Source: Paulinella micropora (lineage: Eukaryota; Cercozoa; Imbricatea; Euglyphida; Paulinellidae). From it: a stretch of DNA of 64,000 nt. This document shows positions 20,828-29,769 of the stretch, one piece after another. The position numbers and the translations under genes are program-made. The DNA lies in NCBI GenBank assembly GCA_019918135.1, contig WBZZ01002911.1, forward strand, positions 21,367 through 85,366, given 5' to 3'. Every line of letters starts with the position of its first letter. Position 1 is the first letter of the stretch. The notes below the pieces were generated by a model. It worked only from the letters and a program-made list of their open reading frames with translations, was not told the DNA's origin and ran no database searches.

Positions 20828-21116
20828 CACTATGATAAAATCTCCTGTAGTAAACTTGAACAGTTGACAGAGGCCGGATACGGCCGGAACACTTAAGTAG
20901 ATCGCTTTTGATCAGGTTGTGAGATTTTACTGAGTAAGACTTTTTACCGCCAATACTAGCACTGGTATACTAAGGCACATGCCTGGCTGACTTAAGTAAT
21001 TGTACTGTTACACCCAATCAATAGTCTTATCAAATTGGTAATTATTATCAGTCTAACGAAAACATTCTAAGCGGAACTGCCGTCTGAAATTATCTAACAG
21101 CTATTTTACTGCAATG
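20828..21116 (-). repeat. C1 5' LTR
   Basis: The 289-bp partner of 14596-14897 lacks 13 bp (around AAAGATTAGTTCC) relative to the other copy. It ends against the second GCAAG duplication at 21117. Confidence 0.9.
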
Positions 21117-21121
21117 GCAAG

Positions 21122-22430
21122 GAACGGCGATTGGTGGTAAGCTATGATGAAAGTCTGCTAGTGGCGGTGAGAGAGAAGAGAATGGAGCTATTCACTCTCA
21201 TATATACCCATCTCAGAGGCGAGGCGAAAAGGCTGGTCACGGATTTAGTCCGGGACGGCACACCCTGACGCCATGTGGAAGTGACTGAAGGACCGGTATG
21301 GAAAGGGTAATCCCAGTGATCTGCTGGAGAAGCAGAGAAAGATGGCACGCTGGGAGTTCAACTCCTCCACGCAGTATGAAGGACAGATTGCGGAGTTTAA
21401 GGCAGTAAGAGAGCAGCTGGCCAAAAAGGGGCATCATCCCTCTGACTTAAGCTTTGAGCAGATAATCCGTGATGCGATAATGGGACCCGAGATAAGGGAC
21501 AAGGAGGTGCAGACTGATTGGAAGCAGTGGTTGCTTGCGGCGGACTTTGAGGAAGACAAACAATCATGGGATGTACATCAATGGTGGCAGGAGCTCAAGA
21601 GAAAAGCCAAGGACATTGATTTGCAAAAAGAAAGAGAGAGAAAGGCCAGCAAGAAGGCTAAGGCAAACGCTGCAAAAGTTGAGAAGAAGAAACCCTTTAC
21701 TACTCCATGCATGTACTTTCAGAAGGGAAGGTGCAAAATGGGAGGAGAGTGTCAATACTTGCACCTCAACGACAAGCTGAAGGGGGTTTGCTTCCTCTTC
21801 AGCAAGGGAGGCGACTGCAAGTACGGGAGCAAATGCAGGTTCTCGCACTCAGGAAAGGAAAAGAAAGAAGGAAGTGGCACGCGTGGAAAGCAAGGGCAAG
21901 GAGGAGGGAAGAGCAGTCAAAAGAGCACGAAGGAAAAGAGTAAGAAGGAGAAGAAGTGCTTCAACTGTAAAGGGAAGGGGCATTATGCCACCAACTGTAA
22001 GAAGCCCTGCTTACGATGTGGTGGTGACCACCCCTTGACTAAGTGCACTCATGGTCCGGACGGGAATGGCGAGCAACCGGGAGCGAAGGCGAAGGCCGAC
22101 ATGGCCAAGAAGAAGTCTCCGGGGGCGGACACGAGTGGGAGCTCGGATGATGAGGAGGATGGAGAGCTTAACCGCGCCTACAGTCTACTACGGCAAAGAA
22201 AGGCCGCACGTGCATATATGGTCAAAAGGAGTGAAAGCAAGAAGAGGAGTCGGGGTGAGGAGAGCCAACACTCCGCAAGGGGTGTAAGCGCAGATCCTAA
22301 GGCGGAAAGGCTAGAGTTAGTCAATCCTTCCAGCCAACGTGGAGAGGAGAAGGGGGTGTTCCCGGAAGTAAGTAACTACGAGGAATTTACCAACTGTGTA
22401 TTATTATTATTATTATTAGGGAGTATATAG
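21122..22430 (+). pseudogene. gag: Retroelement D gag, second part, with CCCH and CCHC zinc motifs
   Basis: It continues the gag from 14595. A Gag helix set (REKRMELFTLIYTHLRGEAK, then LKDRYGKGNPSDLLEKQRKM) is followed by a basic linker. There are then two CCCH fingers, C-x7-C-x5-C-x3-H near 21708-21763 and C-x8-C-x5-C-x3-H near 21789-21847. Two retroviral zinc knuckles follow, CFNCKGKGHYATNC near 21958-21999 and CLRCGGDHPLTKC near 22009-22047. A stop and frame change near 21268-21290 break the capsid part. The C-terminus runs into an ATT repeat and stops at 22430. Both finger classes bind RNA in other proteins, so an RNA-packaging role is likely. Confidence 0.75.
22399..22419 (+). repeat. 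(ATT)n microsatellite in the gag end
   Basis: About seven ATT units are translated as a Leu run just before the gag stop. Confidence 0.85.
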
Positions 22431-22590
22431 GCCATCGGTCCTTTCCATGGGCTGATTGGTATAAAGCTCCTAGAGTAATGTTCTATGCCGTCACTTCCTT
22501 TATTCCACCGATTGGTGTGGAGACTTTCCTTATGGAATGGAGGACTGGATGCACATGGCCTTTTGGCTCAGCAATTGGCAGGAGATACAC

Positions 22591-22636
<46 letters not shown>

Positions 22637-22810
22637 TTTATTATTTTTCCGTCGGTGCCACCAGTATTTTCATTGAACATACCGGTCCGTCTGGAAGTGT
22701 TGGAAGTGGGTATGGCAGTTGATGCCAATCGCTCCGGAACGCCGGAGGTTGTCGAGGCCCTGAGGCAGGCCGGCTACGACTAGGTACCGGTAAGGGTAAG
22801 CGATGGTACT
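22431..22810 (+). other. Gag to second-frame spacer of D
   Basis: This 380-bp interval includes fragments that look translated (MFYAVTSFIPPIGVETFLME near 22478 and VEALRQAGYD near 22755), separated by the long ATT repeat. I cannot assign a domain. A protease would be expected here in an LTR element, but I see no D-[ST]-G motif. Confidence 0.35.
22590..22650 (+). repeat. (ATT)n microsatellite
   Basis: About 18 nearly perfect ATT units are followed by a short T-rich degenerate tail. Translations across it are homopolymers (Ile, Leu or Tyr) and are not genes. Confidence 0.95.
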
Positions 22811-25260
22811 ATGGCTGACGGGGAGGCGAAGGCAATCCCAGGGTCTCTGCCGGGCCAGAATCTAAGCGAACCTAAGGGGGTAAAGAAGCCGCGACCTCGA
22901 AGAAGGAGGGCAGATTGGGAGCCGTGGCAAGACTCTATCTCTCAGGACAGCGACGAGAAGGAGTCCCCTCTCTCAAGCTCGGAGGAGGAGGAGGAAGCTC
23001 CAATTGCTGTACGACAATACCGGGACGGTGGCGGTGTAACGCATGAGTTTCGGCACTACGGTGACGGACGAGGAAGGCTGGTGACCTTCGGCACGCCAAT
23101 AGGGCCGACGGAGTGGATACACCCGTCCTGGTACCGCTACATACCAACGGGACCGGGTCTAGTGGACCAGTACATGGAGTGGCAACTCAACTGGAAGGAG
23201 TTTAGAAGACTCCGGGTTGGAACCGGCCTACCTAGAGCGATGATGGTGAAGGGAACCGGAAGTAAGTCCGGCACCGGGAAGAGCAAGACTATAACTACCC
23301 CGCAAACACCTGACTCTATTTATTCATTACCCGAACCCTTGGAATATGGTCCCGAAACCTACGAGATACCGCCAGAACATCTGCGTCACGCAAACGATGA
23401 GCCAGTTGGAGTGGTGGAAGCTCGTTTGGAAGGAAGGTGCTACGGTTCAACGTTCGGAAGAGACCGGTGCATGAAAACAAGAAAGGAGGCGGTGGAATCA
23501 GAGTACCAACAGGTGCGGGCGGATGCGGCGGGCCTTCTCACTGGGGACATGATGTTCTGCACCAATCACCAAGATAGGAGAGAGAGAGATAGGGATGAAA
23601 GCATAAGGGCCAAGTCGCGCGAATGGGCGTTGATGCCGGCGTATAGACTGGTGATTGAAATGGAGGAGCGAGGCTTGGGACACCTGATTGGACGGGCAAA
23701 GCCGGACAAGATGGTGGAGCATCTGACGCGGCAGGAAGCCCAGAGGCGAGGAGTGAACTGGGACCGGTCGCTGGTTCCTATCATATTCACTATTCTGCGA
23801 GAAGAGCATACCGGAGTGCTCTACAACTGGAGCATCAACAGGGATAAGGTAAAATGGGAGGAGCCGGGGTGCCGAGAAATCGGAAGGTGTACCGGGAGCG
23901 TGTGCCTTACCGGTCGGTGAAAGCGGCGGTGACCCAGTATCGCGCTATGAAGGATCCGGCGCACGCAGGGAAGTATGACGACGACTTAAAACGAGTTGGA
24001 CTGGTGCGGGATCAGGCTCAGATGACGCCGATAGTGGCTAAAGGGAGAGTGACTGCGTCGCCGGTGACGAAGGAAGCGATGCCTCCATTGACTCCGAGGG
24101 TGGAAAGGAAAACCAGGGAGAACACCGCGGTTAAGACGGAGCGCCAGGTGGAAAGTGCTGACACGGCTACGCCGAGCCCGGGAAGGGCCAAACACGAAAT
24201 GATGGCTACCCCTGAGGAAGTAACAGACCCGTTGGTGCATTTGGAAAGTGGAAGCACCCCGGGAGGGAGCACATGGCGGAGCTCTACCAGAGCTTCCCGG
24301 AGGATTCAACGGAGGTGCAAGAGGAGTCCGAGGATTCTAAAGAATCGGGAAGGGTGGACGACACGGTGTCTTTGGTGGCTCAGGTGCGGGCGGCGGCGCC
24401 CTACGACACGCCTAAATATAAGAAGTTTAAGGAGGAAATGGGGAGGGAACTGGCCCATATTAAGGGGCAACTAACGCCCACCAAACCGAAATGTCCGGAG
24501 CGCGAAGGTGATGAGAGGACACGCACCAACATGCTTCGACACCTCCGCAAGTTGGCGACGGTGATGACGGAGCTCTACGGAGAGGACATCCGAGCGGTGG
24601 GCATGGACCAGATCAACGAAGTTCAGCAACTTATAACCAAAGTGGCTGAGGAGAGATTGTGGAAAAGAGAGGATCAAAAGAAAGGGGTGCCTATCCAGGG
24701 AGCGGCGACGGGCCAACTAACTCCGGAGGACGCTGTAAGCCCAGGCAAGCAGCGAACAGAAATGGAGCCGGAATCTGGGCGTGAGCGGGTGAGCGAAAAG
24801 GAAAGGATTCGGCGTTTGGAAGTCATAATGGAGCAGCAAAACGAGGTAAATCAGAACCGGGTGGCGTGGCCGCCCCAGTGGGGGGATGACCACCGAGATC
24901 TGCGGGATTTCGAAGGGCGATGGCAGGAGTATGTGGGATTGCTATATCGCTGGTCGACCGGATGGCCATTTCCTTACAACAAGCCGAAATTCCCCGCGCA
25001 CTGGAACCCAAAGCCATGGAGAATAGCAGGGGGCTGGGAGAAGCGACCTCGACCCTACTGGTTACGACCGCTGGAGGGAGGCGATAGGCCGGAGCATGTG
25101 GTAGTCTACGCCAGCGAGGTCCAGAGGGAGCCTGAGCAACTTCAGGAAGAAGAAATGGAGGTGATAAGAATGATGTTGAATCGCGCGCTAATGGGGAAGG
25201 ACGGACGGAAGGCGACAAGACCGCGAAAGGTCCCCGACCCCATGCTAGACTCGTGGGCTG
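22811..25260 (+). pseudogene. Retroelement D second protein, uncharacterised
   Basis: Three successive frames (22811 to about 23870, about 23880 to 24260, and 24273 to about 25260) share one style: Arg/Glu-rich, acidic Ser-rich linkers, Trp/Tyr/Pro patches. They likely come from one protein of roughly 800 residues broken by two single-base shifts. Recognisable pieces are a basic N-terminus (KKPRPRRRRADWEPW), GPTEWIHPSWYRYIPTGPG, CTNHQDRRERDRDES, an acidic middle and, near the end, VAWPPQWGDDHRDLRDFEGR with WSTGWPFPYNKPKFPAHW. No RT, protease or integrase motif was seen. It lies downstream of the D gag on the same strand and ends where a minus-strand copia integrase fragment begins. Confidence 0.5.
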
Positions 25261-25284
25261 TGTCAGACATGGCGCCACCAAGTA

Positions 25285-25690
25285 GCTTCCTCGCCCCCGC
25301 CCAGATATGCTTCTGCGAGACTTCCACTAGAGCCTGCTTGTTGGGATCGTTTCTAACTGCGTATCGCGGGCGCACCCCAACACTTTCGATCAGGTCATTG
25401 AAGACTTGCGATCTCTGATAAGCGCCGTCTCCCCGTATTCCGGACTGGGTCCTGCTCATCCGGTCTGGGTCCTGCTCATCCGGAACACCTTGCTTGCCAC
25501 CACGGACTGCCGCTGCATCTCCGCGTTCAGGAGAAGCTCCAAATTGGTGTATCCCACGGTGTCCTCTACCATTGCCATGAGGCATCGCTCTCCGTTAAGT
25601 AGAGGCCTTGCCAGCAGCGCCGAGGTGTCCACCGACCAGCCTTCATCCTTCTCCTTCATTCTGGTTCCATGCGCCTTCGCTCGATGAGGC
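25285..25690 (-). pseudogene. Copia integrase core fragment
   Basis: The minus strand encodes LNGERCLMAMVEDTVGYTNL (central core) and, after a frame change, VFNDLIESVGVRPRYAVRND with PNKQALVEVSQKHIWAGARK. The second part lines up with the C1 core block SVGVEQRLPVRNDPNK, so it is a related but divergent copia. A 20-bp tandem duplication at 25445-25484 shifts the frame between the two parts. Neither RT nor LTR accompanies it. Confidence 0.65.
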
Positions 25691-26590
25691 GGCTTTTGGG
25701 CTCCACCCGCCGGACACTTCGGACACTACTACCGAATTGCGGGTATATGATGGGTAATAGTGACTTATATGACTTGCGGGTATATGAGAGGATGATAACG
25801 GTATAAATGAATTGCGGGACTTTATAAGGGGGTGATGAGAATATGACTGACATACGAATTTGAAGATGAATGAAGATGAGAAAGGGGGAGCGGTATACTT
25901 TTACATTCACAGGTACGGTGACGGGCATGCTACATGCATTTTATACTAACAAGGTAAAGATTGTGACGACGCGGGTTACATATACAGACAAATACGGAGA
26001 AAATATTATATCATTCAGGCTCACGGGTATAGGCATACATAATATCATGTGACTTTTCGGTGTGATGGGGGGAATATATCAGACTGATATATCGGGCATA
26101 GCGGACATATCAGGAAATGAATGACAAACATGTCTTATGCCTGATAGGCTCATGGGGGAAACGGGGAAGCGGCCTGATACAAGACTTTATTTTTTTTTCC
26201 GCTCTGTGACGAGCGATGATATGGAACTTTATATATTCTTATGATAACAACGGGTGAAGGGGACATACGGGTTGGTTTGGGGGAATAATACAGATTGACT
26301 AATCCAGTTTAGATAGAGAGGGGTAGAATAGCGAGGGGAGGAAGACAGGCGATAACAACTAGGGATAGTCAATAGGACGGATAGGATACCCGGGGGGAGG
26401 GGGTGAATGATATAGTCAAAGAATAGGATAGGGCCAGAGGAGGGGGCGCGGGGCAGAGATGAGAAAGATGAAGAAGAAAGATGATGAAGAAGGAGGAGAA
26501 AAGGGGCAACGGGCAAGCGGCAACTCTGATACTGCACTAGAGTGCAAACATCATTCAGAGGGGGCGGCGACGGGGATCGAAAGGGGGACA
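25691..26590. other. A/T-rich non-coding segment
   Basis: It contains repeated GCGGGTATATGA-like words around 25738-25790 and otherwise no gene. It might be decayed LTR or leader sequence of neighbouring retroelements, but no partner copy is present to confirm this. Confidence 0.4.
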
Positions 26591-26599
26591 TGAACCTTT

Positions 26600-26945
26600 T
26601 GGGGGTAGAAGGGATGGAGTTGGTTTTGTTTACCAGGCAGATATTCGACTTTGGATCGAATTTTCTGGAGTTGCTCCAAGACCCAGTTGACGACCATGGG
26701 GCTGCGAGCGTGCCATAGCCACAAAAGGGGCCGGTGGTCGGTGACGATGGTGAGTTCATGATCGCTGGCATCGATGTAGTAGCGGCACTGTTGAATCCGT
26801 ATATGACGCCGTAGGCTTCACAAACGTAGGTCGCCCATCGTGTCTGCGTGTCAGTGAGCTTCTGGGAGAAGTACTGAATGACCGGAGCATTGCGCTCTGG
26901 GCCATTATGAAGAGCGCCGCCAATGACGAGAATCAGAATACAGAG
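26600..26945 (-). pseudogene. Ty3/gypsy RNase H fragment
   Basis: The minus strand reads PVIQYFSQKLTDTQTRWATY then VCEAYGVIYG. After a frame change near 26760 it continues HELTIVTDHRPLLWLWHARS then VLEQLQKIRSKVEYLPGKQN. These are the standard Ty3/gypsy RNase H blocks: the S-x-K-L / T-R-W-x-x-Y block, the T-D-H-x-x-L block, and the Y-L-P-G-K-x-N block that precedes the integrase tether. RT and integrase are absent on both sides. It could come from the same family as the integrase segments in the 29.5-60.5 kb array, which lack RNase H, but it lies in the opposite orientation. Confidence 0.7.
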
Positions 26946-26964
26946 TTTCTAACTATTTCAAACC

Positions 26965-27275
26965 CCCCTCCGGACCCCCTCCGGACCCCCTCCGGCACCC
27001 GTCCCGGTACCCGTCCCGGAACCTGTACTGCCTCTGGCACCCCTCCCTGCATCCCTTCCGGCACCCCTTCCGGCACCCGTCCCGGCACCCCTTCCGGCAC
27101 CTGTCCAGGCACCCCTCCCGGTACCCGTCCTGGAACCTGTACTGCCTCTGGCACCCCTCCCGGCACTCCTTCCTGCATCCGCCCCGGCACCCTTTCTGGC
27201 ACCCGTCCCGGCACCCTTCCGGCACCCTTCCGGCACCCCTTTCTGCATCTGTCCCGGCACCCGTCCCGGCATCTG
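26965..27275 (+). repeat. 15-bp minisatellite with higher-order structure
   Basis: Degenerate 15-bp units of the form GGCACCCGTCCCGGY run for about 300 bp and translate as Gly-Thr-x-Pro repeats. The word CTGTACTGCCTCTGGCACCC occurs twice about 112 bp apart, showing a larger repeat superimposed on the short one. I do not consider the Pro-rich frames genes. Confidence 0.85.
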
Positions 27276-27615
27276 CACTAATACTATTAAAACCGGACCA
27301 TCTCTTAATGATTTCATTTTTGCCCTGTAGCTTATTAAAATAACTAAGCTGGGACAGTAATTATTAAACTTAGTGACAAGTGGGAAGTGACTCGAATTAA
27401 TATTAATAATGATGATACAAACCAGTAATACTTGATAGTAAAATAAACACAAAAAAGGACAGAAAGAAAGAAAGAAAAAAAGAAAAAATGAAGAGGAGGT
27501 AGTCGGTATATATAAGTATGAAATAAAAAAAGGAGTGTGAATAAATATGGGAAAGAAAAGAAGACTAGAGCCGCAGAAGCCGAACCGGCACGTCCATGAC
27601 GTCAACCCAAGGGCC

Positions 27616-27616
<1 letters not shown>
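27276..27616. other. A/T-rich segment without genes
   Basis: No domain-bearing frame. A purine-rich AAAG patch lies near 27455-27495, and the segment ends at a long poly(A). Confidence 0.5.

Positions 27617-27656
<40 letters not shown>
27617..27656 (+). repeat. Poly(A), 40 nt
   Basis: An uninterrupted run of 40 A residues. It could be the tail of a retroposed sequence or simple slippage. No target duplication was identified around it. Confidence 0.9.
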
Positions 27657-27658
<2 letters not shown>

Positions 27659-27717
27659 ACTGTCAGGACATTGCAGGAAGGTTTATGCACACAATAAATT
27701 TATTAAAAAAACTATCA

Positions 27718-27955
27718 CTTCCTCTCTCCCTCCCTTCCTCCTTCCCTCTCCCTCGCTTTCCCTCCCTTCCCCCCCCCCCCCTTCCCCACTCTTTCCCTCT
27801 CTCTCTCTCAGGCTCTTTCTCCGAGTCTCGCTCCTGCCCCAGGTAGGTGACTTAGGCTAGTAGCCTCCAGAACGTTAACGTCGACCTCTACCTCCCTCTC
27901 CCTCCCTCTCCCTCCCTCTCGGCGGCGCTCCCTCTCTCCCTCCGACCGAGTCTCC

Positions 27956-27988
<33 letters not shown>

Positions 27989-28080
27989 CGACTCGGTCTC
28001 TCTCTGTCTCTCTCTCTCTCTTTCTCCCCCTTTTTCTCTCTTACGCGCTCTCTCTCTCACCCCCCTCCGTGCTCGCTATC
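27718..28080 (+). repeat. Long pyrimidine (CT/CCT) low-complexity tract
   Basis: CT, CCTCCCT and TCTC runs with a few purine islands fill more than 300 bp. Antisense frames are Arg/Glu polymers and not genes. Confidence 0.9.
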
Positions 28081-28179
28081 TCTACTCTCGGCCCCTATAC
28101 ACCCCGCTCCGAATCCGTCTACCCTTTCCCCACGCGTGTCCGCTCCTCTCAGTGCCTTCAATACCCTCTCAGGGACCAC

Positions 28180-28511
28180 TGTTACGATAGTAGGATATTT
28201 AATAAACAGATAACTGTTACTAACGATATGAAGACTCAGGAATACCTAAAGTAGGGACTCTGTAATCTCCAGACCAAGGATTAACCGACAGACCGGAACG
28301 ATCAGTATTGCCATTATATACCGGGTGGGCCGGCATAATCCCTTCTCCTCCCCGAGCGCGGTCTCCAGTATGCGCGCGAGGAGTCGAACTTACGCCCCCG
28401 CCGACCAACCTCGGGAATAAATGCAACTACGAACCTGAGTGACGGCCAACGCCGTACCCGTATTAACAAATTAAACGAAATTGTAGGTTGGGCCAAACGC
28501 CAACACTTACA
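28180..28511 (+). repeat. Possible LTR upstream of the gypsy remnant
   Basis: Begins TGTTACGATAG, contains TATATA at 28315-28320 and AATAAA at 28416-28421, and can be ended at CACTTACA near 28511. That order (TG start, TATA, polyadenylation signal, CA end) is LTR-like. There is no second copy in the window, so the call is tentative. Confidence 0.3.
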
Positions 28512-28800
28512 TTATGTAAAATTTTAGCTAATTTCCCGTTATGCTCTTCGTCGCCTGTTGAATCGGTTTCCGCCACCGCACGCCTGAAAATGCACCTCTG
28601 TTGAGACCACAACTTGCCCTTCATCCTCCATTCTTTGTAACCGGCCCCTAGTCTCTCAATGTCCCGCCGACCTAGTGTCGGTCTATACTATCCTGGGCGA
28701 GCCTTCCCTTCCCGCTACCGCGACTCCGCTGGATCCGCCGATCCGATGCTTCCCCAGCCGCGCCCGCGTTCGATCGATAACCATATGTTGTTGCCGTTCC

Positions 28801-28970
28801 TCGTGCTCTGACGCAGCCGTCGTCTGGGTCCCGCCGCATCCAACATGTTGTAGCCGCCCCCGTCTCGGTCACGCCGAATCCCGCTCGTCGAAGCCGCCCC
28901 CGTCTCGGTCACGCCGAATCCCATTTGTTGAAGCCGCCCCCGTCTCAGTCACGCCGAATCCCACCGTAAC
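28801..28970 (+). repeat. 40-bp tandem repeat, about four units
   Basis: The word CGTCT[CG][GA]GTC recurs at 28821, 28861, 28901 and 28941, with AGCCGCC and CGCCG[AC]ATCC in the same phase. The first unit is degenerate and the last three are almost identical. There are no unique spacers, so this is not a CRISPR array. Confidence 0.9.
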
Positions 28971-29191
28971 TCAAACTGATACCTCTGGCTTTTAATAGCC
29001 TCATAATGCCCTCTCGGTGCGCTGTAGTCCCGGTCGCCCAGCCCAGAGGTAACGTAGGCAAGGAAAGGCTCCCCCGGACCTTTGCTACCCCCACCAAGGC
29101 CCCTCCGGCACTGAAACGCCATGCTTGAAACGAACCTGAGTGCTAATAACACGAATGATATACACCCCCTCATCTATTCATCTTCATACGC

Positions 29192-29488
29192 TTGCAAAGC
29201 TTTACTAGTCAGCAAATCGACCCGCTTGCCAGATTCAGGAAACAACCTACCGTAGTCCCAGACGCAGCTAGTAGGGCTGACCCGCCTCCCGCTGTGCCCC
29301 CTGTCCTAGACGTTAACAATGTGGCGAGGTTCAAACGTGCCACTGCTGCTGATAATGTGAATATTCCTACTATTGCCAGCGATCCGCTCGCCAGGTTCAA
29401 ACGTCAGCGAAAATCTGAAAGCTCCAGCATTTCCTCTTCCCATCAGCGCCTGCAACTTCTATCAGCAGCAGCAGTAGCTATAGCATAG
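29192..29488 (+). pseudogene. Possible gypsy gag remnant with DPLARFKRQ repeats
   Basis: A short frame carries three copies of an [DN]-x-[LV]-A-R-F-[RK]-[RK] motif (DPLARFRKQ, NVARFKRA, DPLARFKRQ) spaced by Pro/Ala-rich linkers. It lies just before the gypsy integrase segment of unit 1 and only there; units 2 and 3 lack it. It may be what is left of a gag. No zinc knuckle is seen. Confidence 0.3.
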
Positions 29489-29769
29489 GTGGGCTGAACT
29501 ACCTACCCCCCAACGCTCCTAACTTTTTCAACACGATTCTACCCACTACGGTCTGTCACGTGTCCCATGCATCGCACCCGGCCAGCCCACCTCGATCGGC
29601 GAAGCCGAGGCGACTTCAGCTCTTATCCACCATTCCGGCACCCGAGCAGGCTCTACCCTCTGGTTGGCAGTTGAAGGCACGCACGCGGCCTTGGAAACCC
29701 GTCTCAAGTCACTCTCTTGCCGGATTCTCCGCGGCGGCTCTACTCTACGTAGCTTGAACCCCGTGGGAC

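Larger units (their letters stand above)
14596..21116 (-). mobile_element. Ty1/copia element C1, nested in D
   Basis: A 6.5-kb minus-strand element with two LTRs is flanked by a perfect 5-bp duplication GCAAG (14591-14595 and 21117-21121). Internal order on the minus strand is gag, zinc knuckle, MYND module, protease, integrase, RT and RNase H, which is Ty1/copia order. LTRs differ by about seven substitutions, one 13-bp deletion and two single-base indels (about 97-98% identity), so the insertion is fairly recent. Coding regions nonetheless carry several frame breaks, one in-frame stop and an altered RT active site. Confidence 0.92.

Noticed and set aside
22485-22783. Frames with poly-Ile, poly-Leu or poly-Tyr
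   Set aside because: They are translations of the ATT microsatellite.
26907-27605. Gly-Thr-Pro and Gly-Arg repeat proteins on both strands
   Set aside because: They arise from the 15-bp minisatellite. There is no non-repeat domain.
28801-28970. Possible CRISPR array
   Set aside because: Repeats are contiguous with no unique spacers, and the context is eukaryotic.
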